64,000 nucleotides of DNA from Ichthyenterobacterium magnum (GTDB taxonomy: Bacteria > Bacteroidota > Bacteroidia > Flavobacteriales > Flavobacteriaceae), in NCBI RefSeq assembly GCF_003610635.1, contig NZ_RAQJ01000004.1, forward strand, positions 186,001 through 250,000. The letters are read 5' to 3'. Below the pieces are notes generated by a model. The model made no database searches. It was not told the DNA's origin and was given only the letters and a program-made list of their open reading frames with translations. The translations under genes were made by a program, and so were the position numbers. Shown here in pieces: positions 25,907 to 34,613 of this stretch (position 1 is its first letter; every line of letters begins with the position of its first letter).

Positions 25907-25927
25907 TACATCTTTTTGATTATTTAA

Positions 25928-26338
25928 TTACACTTCTAAAATAATACTCGTTTTAGAAGTACCATATTCTCCAATTTTTTCAAGAAAAGAAATAAGATGC
26001 TTATTGTTTCTAAAATAACCTAAGACGCATAAACAATCATCACCAGTAATTCGATCACAACTTTGTACTTCTTCCATTGCTTGTATTCGTTTTTGTACGC
26101 CAGGTGTTGCTCTTTGTTCTCGGTGTATTACTAATGTTATATACGCTTTAGTCTCAATCCCTAATTTTTCATGATTCACTTTTAAAGCATAACCTTCAAT
26201 GATGCCTTCGTCTTCCATTTGCCTAACACGCTTGCCTATGGCAGGAGCAGACAACCCAACTTCTTTCCCGATAGTAGCAAAGCTTTCTCTGGCGTTAATT
26301 TTTAGCATGTCAAGTATCTTTTTATCTAATACATCCAT
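25928..26338 (-). CDS. Lrp/AsnC family transcriptional regulator
   Basis: 136 residues. The N-terminal winged HTH (LDKKILDMLKINARESF, VGLSAPAIGKRVRQMEDEGI) is followed by a RAM effector-binding domain (TKAYITLVIH ... DRITGDDCLCVL). Members bind amino acids and form octamers that wrap DNA. The upstream region carries an ATTCGAT inverted repeat and a further half site, probably its own operator. It is divergent from the YgjV-like/GNAT pair, which it may also control. The PLP enzyme 3 kb away is a plausible amino-acid-metabolism target (inference). Confidence 0.92.
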   Translation of the reverse strand: MDVLDKKILDMLKINARESFATIGKEVGLSAPAIGKRVRQMEDEGIIEGYALKVNHEKLGIETKAYITLVIHREQRATPGVQKRIQAMEEVQSCDRITGDDCLCVLGYFRNNKHLISFLEKIGEYGTSKTSIILEV

Positions 26339-26364
26339 TTGTAATCAAAATTTAATTAATAACT

Positions 26365-26381
26365 ATTCGATATAATCGAAT
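26365..26381. promoter_or_regulatory. Lrp operator candidate
   Basis: ATTCGAT-ATA-ATCGAAT is a perfect 7-3-7 inverted repeat 27 bp upstream of the Lrp ATG. ATTCGAT recurs at 26400-26406. Multiple spaced half sites in a divergent region are what Lrp-type octamers use. Confidence 0.5.
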
Positions 26382-26504
26382 GTAAATATACAATTATAAA
26401 TTCGATTATAAAGCAAAACTTAAATTTTACATTCTATATTTACATTATTGTTTTTAAGCTAAATAAATACCAGCTTTATTATTTAAATAACAAAAAGATA
26501 AACT

Positions 26505-26741
26505 ATGAGTCCATTTTTAATTGATTGTATTGGTTACGGAGGTTTAGTGATAAACTTATATTCCATGTCTACCAAAGGCGAATATAAACTAAGGCTAATC
26601 TCACTAATCGCAAATATAGTTTACATTTTATACGGCGCATTAATTAGCGCGACTCCAATAATTGTAGGATGCACAATTGCAGTGCTTTTACATGGCTATC
26701 ATATAAGAAGATTAAGAATTAAAAAAAGTAGTAATGGTTAA
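26505..26741 (+). CDS. YgjV/SemiSWEET-like small membrane protein
   Basis: 78 residues with three membrane-spanning stretches and the sequence GYGGLVINLYSMSTKGEYKL ... LYGALISATPIIVGC. This resembles the small three-helix YgjV/SemiSWEET-type proteins, some of which transport small solutes as dimers. The exact family and substrate are uncertain. The GNAT gene overlaps its end by 8 bp, so both are expressed together from the Lrp-flanked promoter region. Confidence 0.6.
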   Translation: MSPFLIDCIGYGGLVINLYSMSTKGEYKLRLISLIANIVYILYGALISATPIIVGCTIAVLLHGYHIRRLRIKKSSNG

Positions 26742-27249
26742 AATAATAGTAGCAAAAAATACAGATGCTAAACTTTTAGCACTTTTAAGTAGACAAACGT
26801 ATATTGAATCTCATGGTCATTTTATCGCCGACAAAAACGATCTAAAAGCATATACTAAAAAAACGTTTTCAGTGTCTAAAACGGAAGAAGATATAAGCAA
26901 CACAAAAAACCTTTTTTACATTGTTTATGTTAATGATTTACCTGTTGGTTATGCCAAATTAATACTAAACACGTCTAACAAAAATATTGCATCACAAAAC
27001 AATTGCAGATTAGAACGCATCTACATATTAAGTGACTTTATACCATTAAAAATTGGGCAACAACTACTTACTTTTGTTGTAGAGAAAGCTAAAGCTTTAC
27101 AATTTGATACCATTTGGCTTTCTGTTTATATAAAAAATAATAGAGCCATTAGATTCTATGAAAAAAATGAATTTATAAACGTTGGAGAATTAAATTTTCT
27201 TGTCAATGGAAAAGTATATGAAAATATAGTGTTCTCAAAAAAAATTTAG
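26734..27249 (+). CDS. GNAT family N-acetyltransferase
   Basis: 171 residues with the GNAT fold. It has strand 4 with CRLERIYILSDF, an acetyl-CoA pyrophosphate-loop segment (IPLKIGQQLL, a weak match to the Q/RxxGxG/A motif), then LSVYIKNNRAIRFYEKNEF, which is the usual motif B ending. The substrate is unknown. Translation is coupled to the preceding small membrane protein gene through an 8-bp overlap. Confidence 0.85.
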   Translation: MVKIIVAKNTDAKLLALLSRQTYIESHGHFIADKNDLKAYTKKTFSVSKTEEDISNTKNLFYIVYVNDLPVGYAKLILNTSNKNIASQNNCRLERIYILSDFIPLKIGQQLLTFVVEKAKALQFDTIWLSVYIKNNRAIRFYEKNEFINVGELNFLVNGKVYENIVFSKKI

Positions 27250-27307
27250 AAACAGAAGAAAAACTACGATTAACAACGTACATAATTAATTGCATTTAAA
27301 TTTCCTT

Positions 27308-27342
27308 AAACAAACCGCAAAAACCCATTGCACATTAAAATT
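27308..27342 (+). repeat. 35-bp repeat, copy 2 (in the relA/spoT promoter)
   Basis: Partner of 25857-25891. It includes the -33 TTG of the relA/spoT promoter and is therefore probably the ancestral copy. The two copies enclose the Lrp, YgjV-like and GNAT genes. Confidence 0.8.
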
Positions 27343-27358
27343 CTTATTGTTATTTTAG
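27328..27358 (+). promoter_or_regulatory. relA/spoT promoter
   Basis: TTG (27328-27330), 20 bp, TATTTTAG (27351-27358, one base from TAnnTTTG). The ATG follows 4 bp later. Confidence 0.55.
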
Positions 27359-27362
27359 TTTA

Positions 27363-29567
27363 ATGACAGAAGAAGCCATCGAGAAAGAAAATGCAGAGAT
27401 TGCAAAAGCCTACAAACGCTTACTTAAGGTAAGTTACCAAACCCTCACAGCAACAGACAAAAAGCTAATTCGTGAGGCCTTTGAGGTTGCTGTAGATGCG
27501 CATAAAGAACAACGCAGAAAATCTGGAGAGGCTTATATTTTTCATCCTATTGCTGTGGCAACTATCGTTGCTTCAGAGATTGGTCTTGATGCTACCTCAA
27601 TTGCTGCGGCATTACTTCATGATGTGGTTGAAGATAATCCAGACTATACCATCTCTGATATAGAACGTCTTTTTGGTGCAACCATAGCACGTATTGTAGA
27701 TGGTTTAACCAAAATATCATCACTAAATAAAGATGCCGATGTCTCTACACAAGCAGAGAATTTTCGTAAAATGCTACTCACACTTAATGATGATGTACGT
27801 GTTATCATTATAAAAATTGCAGACAGACTCCATAATATGCAAACTATGGATGCTATGCGACCAGATAAGCAGGAAAAAATTGCTTCAGAAACCTTATACA
27901 TTTATGCACCTTTAGCACATCGTATTGGGCTTTATAACATAAAAACCGAGCTCGAAGATTTAGGTTTAAAATATACCGAACCAGAAGTTTACAACGATAT
28001 CTTTAACAAGATTCAAGAAAGCAAAGAAGAGCAAGATGCATATATTAACACCTTTTCTAAAGTTATTGTAGACTCACTAGACAAAGAAGGTTTAGACTAC
28101 GAAATAAAAGGACGACCAAAATCTATTTATTCTATTAGAAGAAAAATGGTAAAGCAAGGCGTTTCTTTTGATGAAGTCTACGATAAGTTTGCGGTTAGAA
28201 TTATTTATAAGTCAGATTTAGCAAACGAAAAGTTTTTCTCTTGGAAAATTTACTCGATAGTTACAGATCATTTTACACCAAACCCAAAACGATTACGTGA
28301 TTGGATTTCTTCGCCTAAATCTACAGGTTATGAAGCTTTACACATTACTGTAATGGGACCAAAAGGTCGATGGGTAGAAGTACAAATACGCAGTGAGCGC
28401 ATGAATGAAATTGCCGAAAAAGGTTATGCTGCGCACTACAAATACAAGCAAGGCAATACAGAAGATGCGCTTGATACTTGGATTGACAAATTACAAGAAG
28501 CTTTAGAAACCAACGAAACCAATGCTGTAGATTTTGTTGAGCAGTTTAAACTCAACCTCTACTCAAAAGAAATATATGTGTTCTCGCCTAAAGGTGATTT
28601 AAAATCTTTACCTAAAGGTGCAACACCAATAGATTTTGCATTTAGTGTACATACGCAAGTAGGCATGAAAACCAGAGGTGCAAAAGTAAACGGTAAACTT
28701 GTACCGCTTAGTCATGAGTTGCAAAGTGGTGATCAAGTAGAAATATTAACGTCTGAAAATGCAAAACCTAATACCAACTGGTTAGATTATGCAACTACAT
28801 CTAGAGCACGAAGTAAAATAAAATCGTCACTTAAAGATGAGAAAAAAGGAATTGCACTCGATGGTAAAGAAATTTTAAGACGTAAACTTAAACAGCTTAA
28901 AATAAGCTTAGACGAAAAATCTATTAACGAAATGGTTACCCATTTTAAACTCAAAACGAGTCTCGACTTATTTTATCGTGTTGGTATTGGTACTATAGAT
29001 AATAAAATGCTCAAAGAATATGCTGCATCTCGTAGCAACATGTTTATGAGTTATATTAAAAATAGAATTAGAAAACCAACGGTTGCACCAGATTTAGACA
29101 AAGATGAAATTACAGCAAAATACGATTTACTCGTATTTGGTAAAGAAGAAGAAAAGCTAGATTACAAATTATCTGCATGTTGTAATCCTATTCCTGGTGA
29201 CAAAGTGTTTGGGTTTTTAACCATTAATGAAGGCATAAAAGTACATAAAAAAAACTGCCCAAATGCGCTTAGTTTACAATCTAATTATGCTTACAGAATT
29301 ATTCAAGCAAAGTGGATTGATTCATCTCAACAAGAATTTTCTGCACTCATTAACTTGTCTGGTATTGATAATCTTGGTTTAGTAAATAACATCACCCAAG
29401 TTATTTCAGCTAACATGCATGTAAATATGAAGAGCATCAGTTTTCAAAGTGATGACGGCATTTTTTCAGGAAAAATCAATGTTGTAGTAACCAATAAAAA
29501 CATGCTAAAAAAGCTTATGGATAACCTTAAAAAAATTAATGGAATAGATAAGGTAACTAGAGTATAA
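27363..29567 (+). CDS. Bifunctional (p)ppGpp synthetase/hydrolase, RelA/SpoT homologue
   Basis: 734 residues with the full long-RSH architecture. The HD hydrolase domain has His61 (FHPIAVA), His86-Asp87 (LLHDVVED) and the Asp in KIADRLHNM, all intact. The synthetase domain has GRPKSIYSIRRKM, KSTGYEALH and EVQIRSERM. A TGS domain (IYVFSPKGDLKSLPKGATP) and a C-terminal ACT domain (INLSGIDNLGLVNNITQVI) follow. An intact HD site plus an intact synthetase site implies a Rel-type enzyme that both makes and destroys the alarmone. It starts the relA-fur-purA stretch, although fur has its own -7 box. Confidence 0.97.
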   Translation: MTEEAIEKENAEIAKAYKRLLKVSYQTLTATDKKLIREAFEVAVDAHKEQRRKSGEAYIFHPIAVATIVASEIGLDATSIAAALLHDVVEDNPDYTISDIERLFGATIARIVDGLTKISSLNKDADVSTQAENFRKMLLTLNDDVRVIIIKIADRLHNMQTMDAMRPDKQEKIASETLYIYAPLAHRIGLYNIKTELEDLGLKYTEPEVYNDIFNKIQESKEEQDAYINTFSKVIVDSLDKEGLDYEIKGRPKSIYSIRRKMVKQGVSFDEVYDKFAVRIIYKSDLANEKFFSWKIYSIVTDHFTPNPKRLRDWISSPKSTGYEALHITVMGPKGRWVEVQIRSERMNEIAEKGYAAHYKYKQGNTEDALDTWIDKLQEALETNETNAVDFVEQFKLNLYSKEIYVFSPKGDLKSLPKGATPIDFAFSVHTQVGMKTRGAKVNGKLVPLSHELQSGDQVEILTSENAKPNTNWLDYATTSRARSKIKSSLKDEKKGIALDGKEILRRKLKQLKISLDEKSINEMVTHFKLKTSLDLFYRVGIGTIDNKMLKEYAASRSNMFMSYIKNRIRKPTVAPDLDKDEITAKYDLLVFGKEEEKLDYKLSACCNPIPGDKVFGFLTINEGIKVHKKNCPNALSLQSNYAYRIIQAKWIDSSQQEFSALINLSGIDNLGLVNNITQVISANMHVNMKSISFQSDDGIFSGKINVVVTNKNMLKKLMDNLKKINGIDKVTRV

Positions 29568-29574
29568 AATTGTG

Positions 29575-29582
29575 TAAATTTG
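29575..29582 (+). promoter_or_regulatory. -7 box of fur
   Basis: TAAATTTG, exact TAnnTTTG, 11 bp before the fur ATG. Lies in the 26-bp gap after relA/spoT. Confidence 0.5.
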
Positions 29583-29593
29583 CAACTTAATTT

Positions 29594-30049
29594 ATGAGTG
29601 TAAAACCCGAACAATCAAATCAAGACATTGTAAAAAATGTCTTCACTAAATTCTTAGAAGATAAAGGCCATAGAAAAACGCCTGAGCGCTATGCTATTCT
29701 TCAAGAAATATACGATAGCGAAGAGCATTTTGATATTGAATCTTTATATATTAAAATGAAAAACAAAAACTATCGTGTAAGTCGTGCTACACTTTATAAT
29801 ACCATAGAAATTCTTTTAGAATGTGCTTTAGTTAGAAAGCATCAGTTTGGTCAAAACCAAGCGCATTACGAGAAATCATATTTCGACAAACAACATGACC
29901 ATGTAATCTTAACAGATACTGGTGAGGTTATAGAATTTTGTGATCCACGAATTCAAACCATAAAAAAAACTATCGAAGAAGTTTTTGATATTAAAATCAA
30001 TAACCATTCACTCTACTTTTACGGAACAAAAAACAAACAACCAAACTAA
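29594..30049 (+). CDS. fur: Fur family transcriptional regulator
   Basis: 151 residues. The N-terminal winged helix ([32 protein letters not shown]) is followed by the metal-site region ([25 protein letters not shown]). HDH is the sensory metal motif. The paired CxxC motifs of the structural zinc site are absent, a condition also found in some Fur proteins. Fur versus a sister (Zur, PerR) cannot be settled from sequence, but the ferric uptake regulator is the usual annotation at this place before purA in flavobacteria. purA follows 8 bp after the stop. Confidence 0.85.
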   Translation: MSVKPEQSNQDIVKNVFTKFLEDKGHRKTPERYAILQEIYDSEEHFDIESLYIKMKNKNYRVSRATLYNTIEILLECALVRKHQFGQNQAHYEKSYFDKQHDHVILTDTGEVIEFCDPRIQTIKKTIEEVFDIKINNHSLYFYGTKNKQPN

Positions 30050-30057
30050 TATTTAAA

Positions 30058-31329
30058 ATGGCAGTAGATTTACTACTAGGACTACAATGGGGAGACGAAG
30101 GCAAAGGAAAAATTGTTGATGTGTTAACCTCCAACTACAATATTATTGCACGTTTTCAAGGCGGGCCAAATGCAGGACACACTTTAGAATTTGATGGCAT
30201 TAAACATGTTTTAAGAACCATTCCTTCAGGGATTTTTCATAAAGAATCAATTAATGTCATTGGTAATGGTGTCGTTATTGATCCTGTTGTTTTTGTTCAA
30301 GAGTTAGATGGCTTAGACCAATTTAATCTCGATTATAAATCTAACCTTATCATTTCTAGAAAAGCGCATGTTATTTTACCAACACATCGTTTATTAGATG
30401 CTGCGTCTGAAACCTCAAAAGGAAAAGCAAAAATAGGCTCTACCTTAAAAGGAATTGGTCCAACGTACATGGACAAAACTGGTCGTAACGGCATTAGAAT
30501 TGGAGATTTAGAATTAAACAATTGGAAAGATAAATACAGAGCTTTGGCAAATAAACACCAAGCAATGATTAACTTTTACAATGTTGATATTCAATATGAT
30601 TTAAAAGAAATGGAAACTGAGTTTTTTGAAGCCGTTGAACGCCTAAAAGAATTACAGTTTATAGATAGTGAAGAGTATTTAAACCAAGCCTTAAAAAGCG
30701 GAAAACCAATTTTAGCGGAAGGCGCTCAAGGTTCATTATTAGATATCGATTTTGGAACCTATCCATTTGTAACATCATCAAATACTACAGCATCTGGAGC
30801 CTGTACTGGTTTAGGCGTTGCACCAAATAAAATTGGCGAAGTATTTGGTATTTTTAAAGCCTACACTACACGTGTTGGTTCTGGACCTTTTCCAACAGAA
30901 TTATTTGATCAAGTTGGTGATGACATGGCAAGAATTGGTCATGAGTTTGGAGCTGTTACTGGACGTCCAAGACGTTGTGGTTGGTTAGATCTTGTTGCTT
31001 TACGTTATGCATGTCAAGTAAATGGTGTAACACAGTTAAACATGATGAAAGGTGATGTATTATCAGGATTTAAAACCTTAAAAGTATGTACCGCTTATAA
31101 ATACAAAGGTGAAGTTATAAAGCATTTACCTTATAATATAGAAGAAGAAAACATAACACCTATTTATACAGAGTTTGAAGGTTGGACAGAAGATTTAACT
31201 AAAATGACTGAAGCGTCTCAACTTCCAAAACAATTAAATGATTATATAGATTTCTTAGAAAAAGAACTAGAAATTCCTATCACAATTGTTTCGGTTGGGC
31301 CAGACAGAACGCAAACAATAAATAGATAA
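30058..31329 (+). CDS. purA: Adenylosuccinate synthetase
   Basis: 423 residues. Catalyses GTP-dependent joining of IMP and aspartate in AMP synthesis. The P-loop-like WGDEGKGK has catalytic Asp13, and GGPNAGHT contains His41. The IMP-binding loop (GSTLKGIGPTYMDKTGRNG) and the C-terminal VSVGPDRTQTI guanine-binding end are present. It ends at a rho-independent terminator. Confidence 0.97.
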   Translation: MAVDLLLGLQWGDEGKGKIVDVLTSNYNIIARFQGGPNAGHTLEFDGIKHVLRTIPSGIFHKESINVIGNGVVIDPVVFVQELDGLDQFNLDYKSNLIISRKAHVILPTHRLLDAASETSKGKAKIGSTLKGIGPTYMDKTGRNGIRIGDLELNNWKDKYRALANKHQAMINFYNVDIQYDLKEMETEFFEAVERLKELQFIDSEEYLNQALKSGKPILAEGAQGSLLDIDFGTYPFVTSSNTTASGACTGLGVAPNKIGEVFGIFKAYTTRVGSGPFPTELFDQVGDDMARIGHEFGAVTGRPRRCGWLDLVALRYACQVNGVTQLNMMKGDVLSGFKTLKVCTAYKYKGEVIKHLPYNIEEENITPIYTEFEGWTEDLTKMTEASQLPKQLNDYIDFLEKELEIPITIVSVGPDRTQTINR

Positions 31330-31347
31330 TAGTTAAGAAAAGATAAA

Positions 31348-31384
31348 AAAAGACCTGCTACATATTTTATTTGGCAGGTCTTTT
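31348..31384 (+). terminator. Terminator of the fur-purA unit
   Basis: An 11-bp stem (31348-31358 with 31374-31384, core GACCTGC) with a 15-nt loop and A-rich upstream / T4 downstream flanks, 18 bp past the purA stop. Confidence 0.85.
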
Positions 31385-31430
31385 GTGTTAAAAAATCTGT
31401 TAAGGCATACTAAACCCTTTAGATTATGGT

Positions 31431-31438
31431 TATTTTTG
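31431..31438 (+). promoter_or_regulatory. -7 box of the OstA-like gene
   Basis: TATTTTTG, exact TAnnTTTG, 19 bp before the TTG start at 31458. No -33 TTG. Confidence 0.45.
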
Positions 31439-31457
31439 AAGCAAATTAAAAAGCAAT

Positions 31458-33263
31458 TTGAAAGCACTGTATTACATATTAATTTTATTTTTTTGCGCAC
31501 TTGTCTCTACAACAACTCTAGCTCAAGAAAACAAAAAAATTAAAATAGAATATTTTGGATTCACCATTAAAGACTCTTTAAGTCCTAAAGGTGCTACAAC
31601 CTTTGTTAGAGATAACAGTCAACAAATTCATGTCGTTCATGAAGGTATAAACATTTGGTGTGACAAAGCTATTTATTATCAAAAAGACAATTTTATTGAA
31701 GCCTTTAGTAATGTAAAAATGAAACAAGGTGACACCATTAATATGAATGCAAAATATGCAGAATATAGTGGTAAAACTCAAATAGCTTTTGCAAGTGGAG
31801 ATGTTATTTTAACAGAGCCACAGTCAACCTTAACTACAGACACCTTATATTTTGACAGAACAAAACAACAAGCCTACTATAAAAGTAAAGGGAAAGTTGT
31901 TAGAGATTCATCAGGAACAATCACAAGTCAAATTGGACGTTATTACATGAATGCTAAAAAGTATCAATTTGTTAAAGATGTCGTTTTAGTAAACCCAGAA
32001 TATACACTTAATACCAATCAACTCGATTTTTATACAGAAACTGGTAATGCCTATATGTTTGGACCTTCAACTATTGTTGGCGAAACAAGCAAAATATATT
32101 GCGAACGTGGTTTTTATGATACTAATAATGATATTGGTTACTTTATTAAAAACTCAAAAATAAATTACGATAATAGAATTGTTGAAGGCGACAGTTTATA
32201 TTTTGATAGAAACAAAAGTTTCGCTTCAGCTACCAACAATATAAAAGTTACAGATACTATAAACAATAGTATTATTAAAGGTCATTATGCCGAAGTTTTT
32301 AGAGCAAAAGACTCTGTTTTTATAACCAAAAGAGCTTTAGCAATAACGGTTCAAGAAAAAGATTCGGTATATCTGCATAGCGATAAAATTATGGTTACTG
32401 GCAAACCTGAGCATCGTATAACTAGAGCTTATTATAATGCAAAACTCTACAAGAGTGATATTAGTGGTAAGGCAGATTCTATTCATGCAGACCATAAAAC
32501 AGGAATTACCAAGCTTATTAATTTAGCACGCTTATCTTCTACCGATATTTTTGCAACAAAGCGAAAACCTATTCTTTGGAATTTAGGCAACCAAATGTCT
32601 GGAGATACAATTCATTTAATTTCTAATACTAAAACAGAAGAGCTAGACTCGCTAAAAGTATTCTACGATGCATTTTTAATTAGCAAAGACACTTTAGGCG
32701 ATGGTTATAATCAAGTAAAAGGAAGAGAACTTATAGGTTTATTCAAAAATAATGAATTGTATAATGTCGACATTATTAAAAATGCCGAAGTCATATATTT
32801 TTCTAGAGATGATAAACAAGAATTGGTTGGTATCAACAAATCAAAATCTGGAAGTATAAACCTTAAAATATTTGAAAATAATATTGATGAAATTAGACTC
32901 ATCAATCAAGTAGATGGTAATTTATATCCAGAATCAAAATTTCCAAAAAACGTAAGAAAGTTTAAAGGTTTTGATTGGCGAGAAGAAGAACGACCAAAAA
33001 GTGTTGAAGACTTATTTAATGATGATCCACCTCTAAATTTACCTGTAATAAAAGGACTTGCAGATTATGTACCGCAAGAAGAGTTTTTTGATGATGAATT
33101 ATTAGATCGCGTAGAAGCTGCTGGTGACAAAACTTCTAAAGAAGAAAATAAAGCTGCTCGCAATATTCCACAAAAAATAAAAGACACCAAAAAGAAAAAA
33201 GACGCAGCCAGAAAATCTAAAATAACTAAGAAACTAATTAAGCCTCTTAAAAAAGAGAATTAA
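31458..33263 (+). CDS. OstA/LptA-like envelope protein
   Basis: 601 residues from a TTG start; no ATG gives a better signal peptide (MKALYYILILFFCALVSTTTLAQ). Several OstA/LptA beta-jellyroll repeats follow (for example NIWCDKAIYYQKDNFIEAF, YAEYSGKTQIAFASGDVIL, TLTTDTLYFDRTKQQAYY). These domains form the periplasmic groove that carries lipopolysaccharide toward the outer membrane, so a role in LPS transport or outer-membrane assembly is likely. The C-terminus is a Lys/Glu-rich basic tail. The aminotransferase start overlaps its stop by 1 bp. Confidence 0.87.
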   Translation: MKALYYILILFFCALVSTTTLAQENKKIKIEYFGFTIKDSLSPKGATTFVRDNSQQIHVVHEGINIWCDKAIYYQKDNFIEAFSNVKMKQGDTINMNAKYAEYSGKTQIAFASGDVILTEPQSTLTTDTLYFDRTKQQAYYKSKGKVVRDSSGTITSQIGRYYMNAKKYQFVKDVVLVNPEYTLNTNQLDFYTETGNAYMFGPSTIVGETSKIYCERGFYDTNNDIGYFIKNSKINYDNRIVEGDSLYFDRNKSFASATNNIKVTDTINNSIIKGHYAEVFRAKDSVFITKRALAITVQEKDSVYLHSDKIMVTGKPEHRITRAYYNAKLYKSDISGKADSIHADHKTGITKLINLARLSSTDIFATKRKPILWNLGNQMSGDTIHLISNTKTEELDSLKVFYDAFLISKDTLGDGYNQVKGRELIGLFKNNELYNVDIIKNAEVIYFSRDDKQELVGINKSKSGSINLKIFENNIDEIRLINQVDGNLYPESKFPKNVRKFKGFDWREEERPKSVEDLFNDDPPLNLPVIKGLADYVPQEEFFDDELLDRVEAAGDKTSKEENKAARNIPQKIKDTKKKKDAARKSKITKKLIKPLKKEN

Positions 33264-34444
33264 TGATTAAAGATTTCTTTACATACCAAGCGCAAACAAC
33301 AACGCATCCTTTGGCAATGCCAATATCTCATTCAGAAGGCTCGTATATATACGATACTAATCAAAAAGCATATTTAGATTTTGTAGCAGGAGTTTCTGCT
33401 TGCAGTTTAGGACATAGACACCCAAAAGTTGTTTCAGCAATAAAAAATCAGCTAGACAAATATTTGCATGTTATGGTATATGGCGAGTATATACAAGAGC
33501 CAGCAGTTGCATTAGCAAAATTATTAGCCAAACACTTACCAAAACCATTAGAAACAACATACCTTACCAATTCTGGTACAGAAGCAATAGAAGGCGCACT
33601 AAAATTAGCAAAACGCGTTACAGGACGAAGTGAAATTATTGCTGCCCATAAAGCTTATCATGGTAATACAATGGGTGCAATGAGTGTTATGGGGTTTGAA
33701 GAACGTAAACAAGCATTTAGACCATTATTACCGAACATATCATTTATTGAGTTTAACTCAGTTAATGATTTAAGTAGAATCACATCTAAAACAGCTGCTG
33801 TTATTTTAGAAACTATTCAAGGAGGCGCAGGTTTTATTGAACCAATAAATGGTTATTTAGAAAAAGTAAGAGCAAAATGCAATGAAACAGGAACCTTACT
33901 CATTTTAGATGAAATCCAACCAGGATTTGGCCGCACCGGAAAGCTATTTGGTTTCGAACATTATAATTGTATTCCAGACATATTAGTAACAGGAAAAGGT
34001 TTAGGTGGCGGAATGCCAATTGGAGCATTTACAACATCAAAAACTATAATGAGCCAATTACAAGACAATCCAAAACTAGGTCATATTACTACATTTGGAG
34101 GTCATCCAGTAATTGCTGCTGCTGCATTAGCAACGGTAAAAGAAATTACCGAAACAACACTTATTAAAGATACATTAGAGAAAGAACAACTTATAAGAAA
34201 ACATTTAGTACATCCACTAATAAAAAACATAAGAGGTCATGGTTTAATGCTAGCAGCTTTAACGCCTTCTATAGAGATTACCAATCAGGTAATTTTAAAA
34301 TGTCAAGACCAAGGTTTAATCCTTTTTTGGTTACTTTTTGAGCCTAAGGCAATTAGAATAACGCCTCCTTTAACAATTACAAACGAAGAAATCATCAAAG
34401 GTTGTCGTATTATAACTAAAGTTTTAGATACAATTAAGCCCTAA
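33263..34444 (+). CDS. Class III PLP-dependent aminotransferase (acetylornithine-aminotransferase-like)
   Basis: 393 residues of the class III (fold type I) aminotransferases. GTEAIEGALKLAKR binds the cofactor phosphate, ILDEIQPGFGRTGKLF contains the PLP-ring Asp, and VTGKGLGGGMPIGAF has Lys245 as Schiff-base lysine. The family transfers amino groups from omega-amino acids such as acetylornithine. The location outside an arg operon leaves the substrate open. It overlaps the OstA-like gene by 1 bp (TAATG), so the two are co-translated despite unrelated roles. Confidence 0.88.
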   Translation: MIKDFFTYQAQTTTHPLAMPISHSEGSYIYDTNQKAYLDFVAGVSACSLGHRHPKVVSAIKNQLDKYLHVMVYGEYIQEPAVALAKLLAKHLPKPLETTYLTNSGTEAIEGALKLAKRVTGRSEIIAAHKAYHGNTMGAMSVMGFEERKQAFRPLLPNISFIEFNSVNDLSRITSKTAAVILETIQGGAGFIEPINGYLEKVRAKCNETGTLLILDEIQPGFGRTGKLFGFEHYNCIPDILVTGKGLGGGMPIGAFTTSKTIMSQLQDNPKLGHITTFGGHPVIAAAALATVKEITETTLIKDTLEKEQLIRKHLVHPLIKNIRGHGLMLAALTPSIEITNQVILKCQDQGLILFWLLFEPKAIRITPPLTITNEEIIKGCRIITKVLDTIKP

Positions 34445-34613
34445 ACCAATACTACAATTATTTTATCTAACAGATTAATTATCATTATTTCACCTTGTTT
34501 TATATCAAGTTAAAATATAACTGTTAATTACTTTGTTGAAAACATTAAACTCAAAAACCTCAAAATCTTCAATAGAACTGTAAATTTATTTCAACGAACA
34601 ATAACATCTGCTT

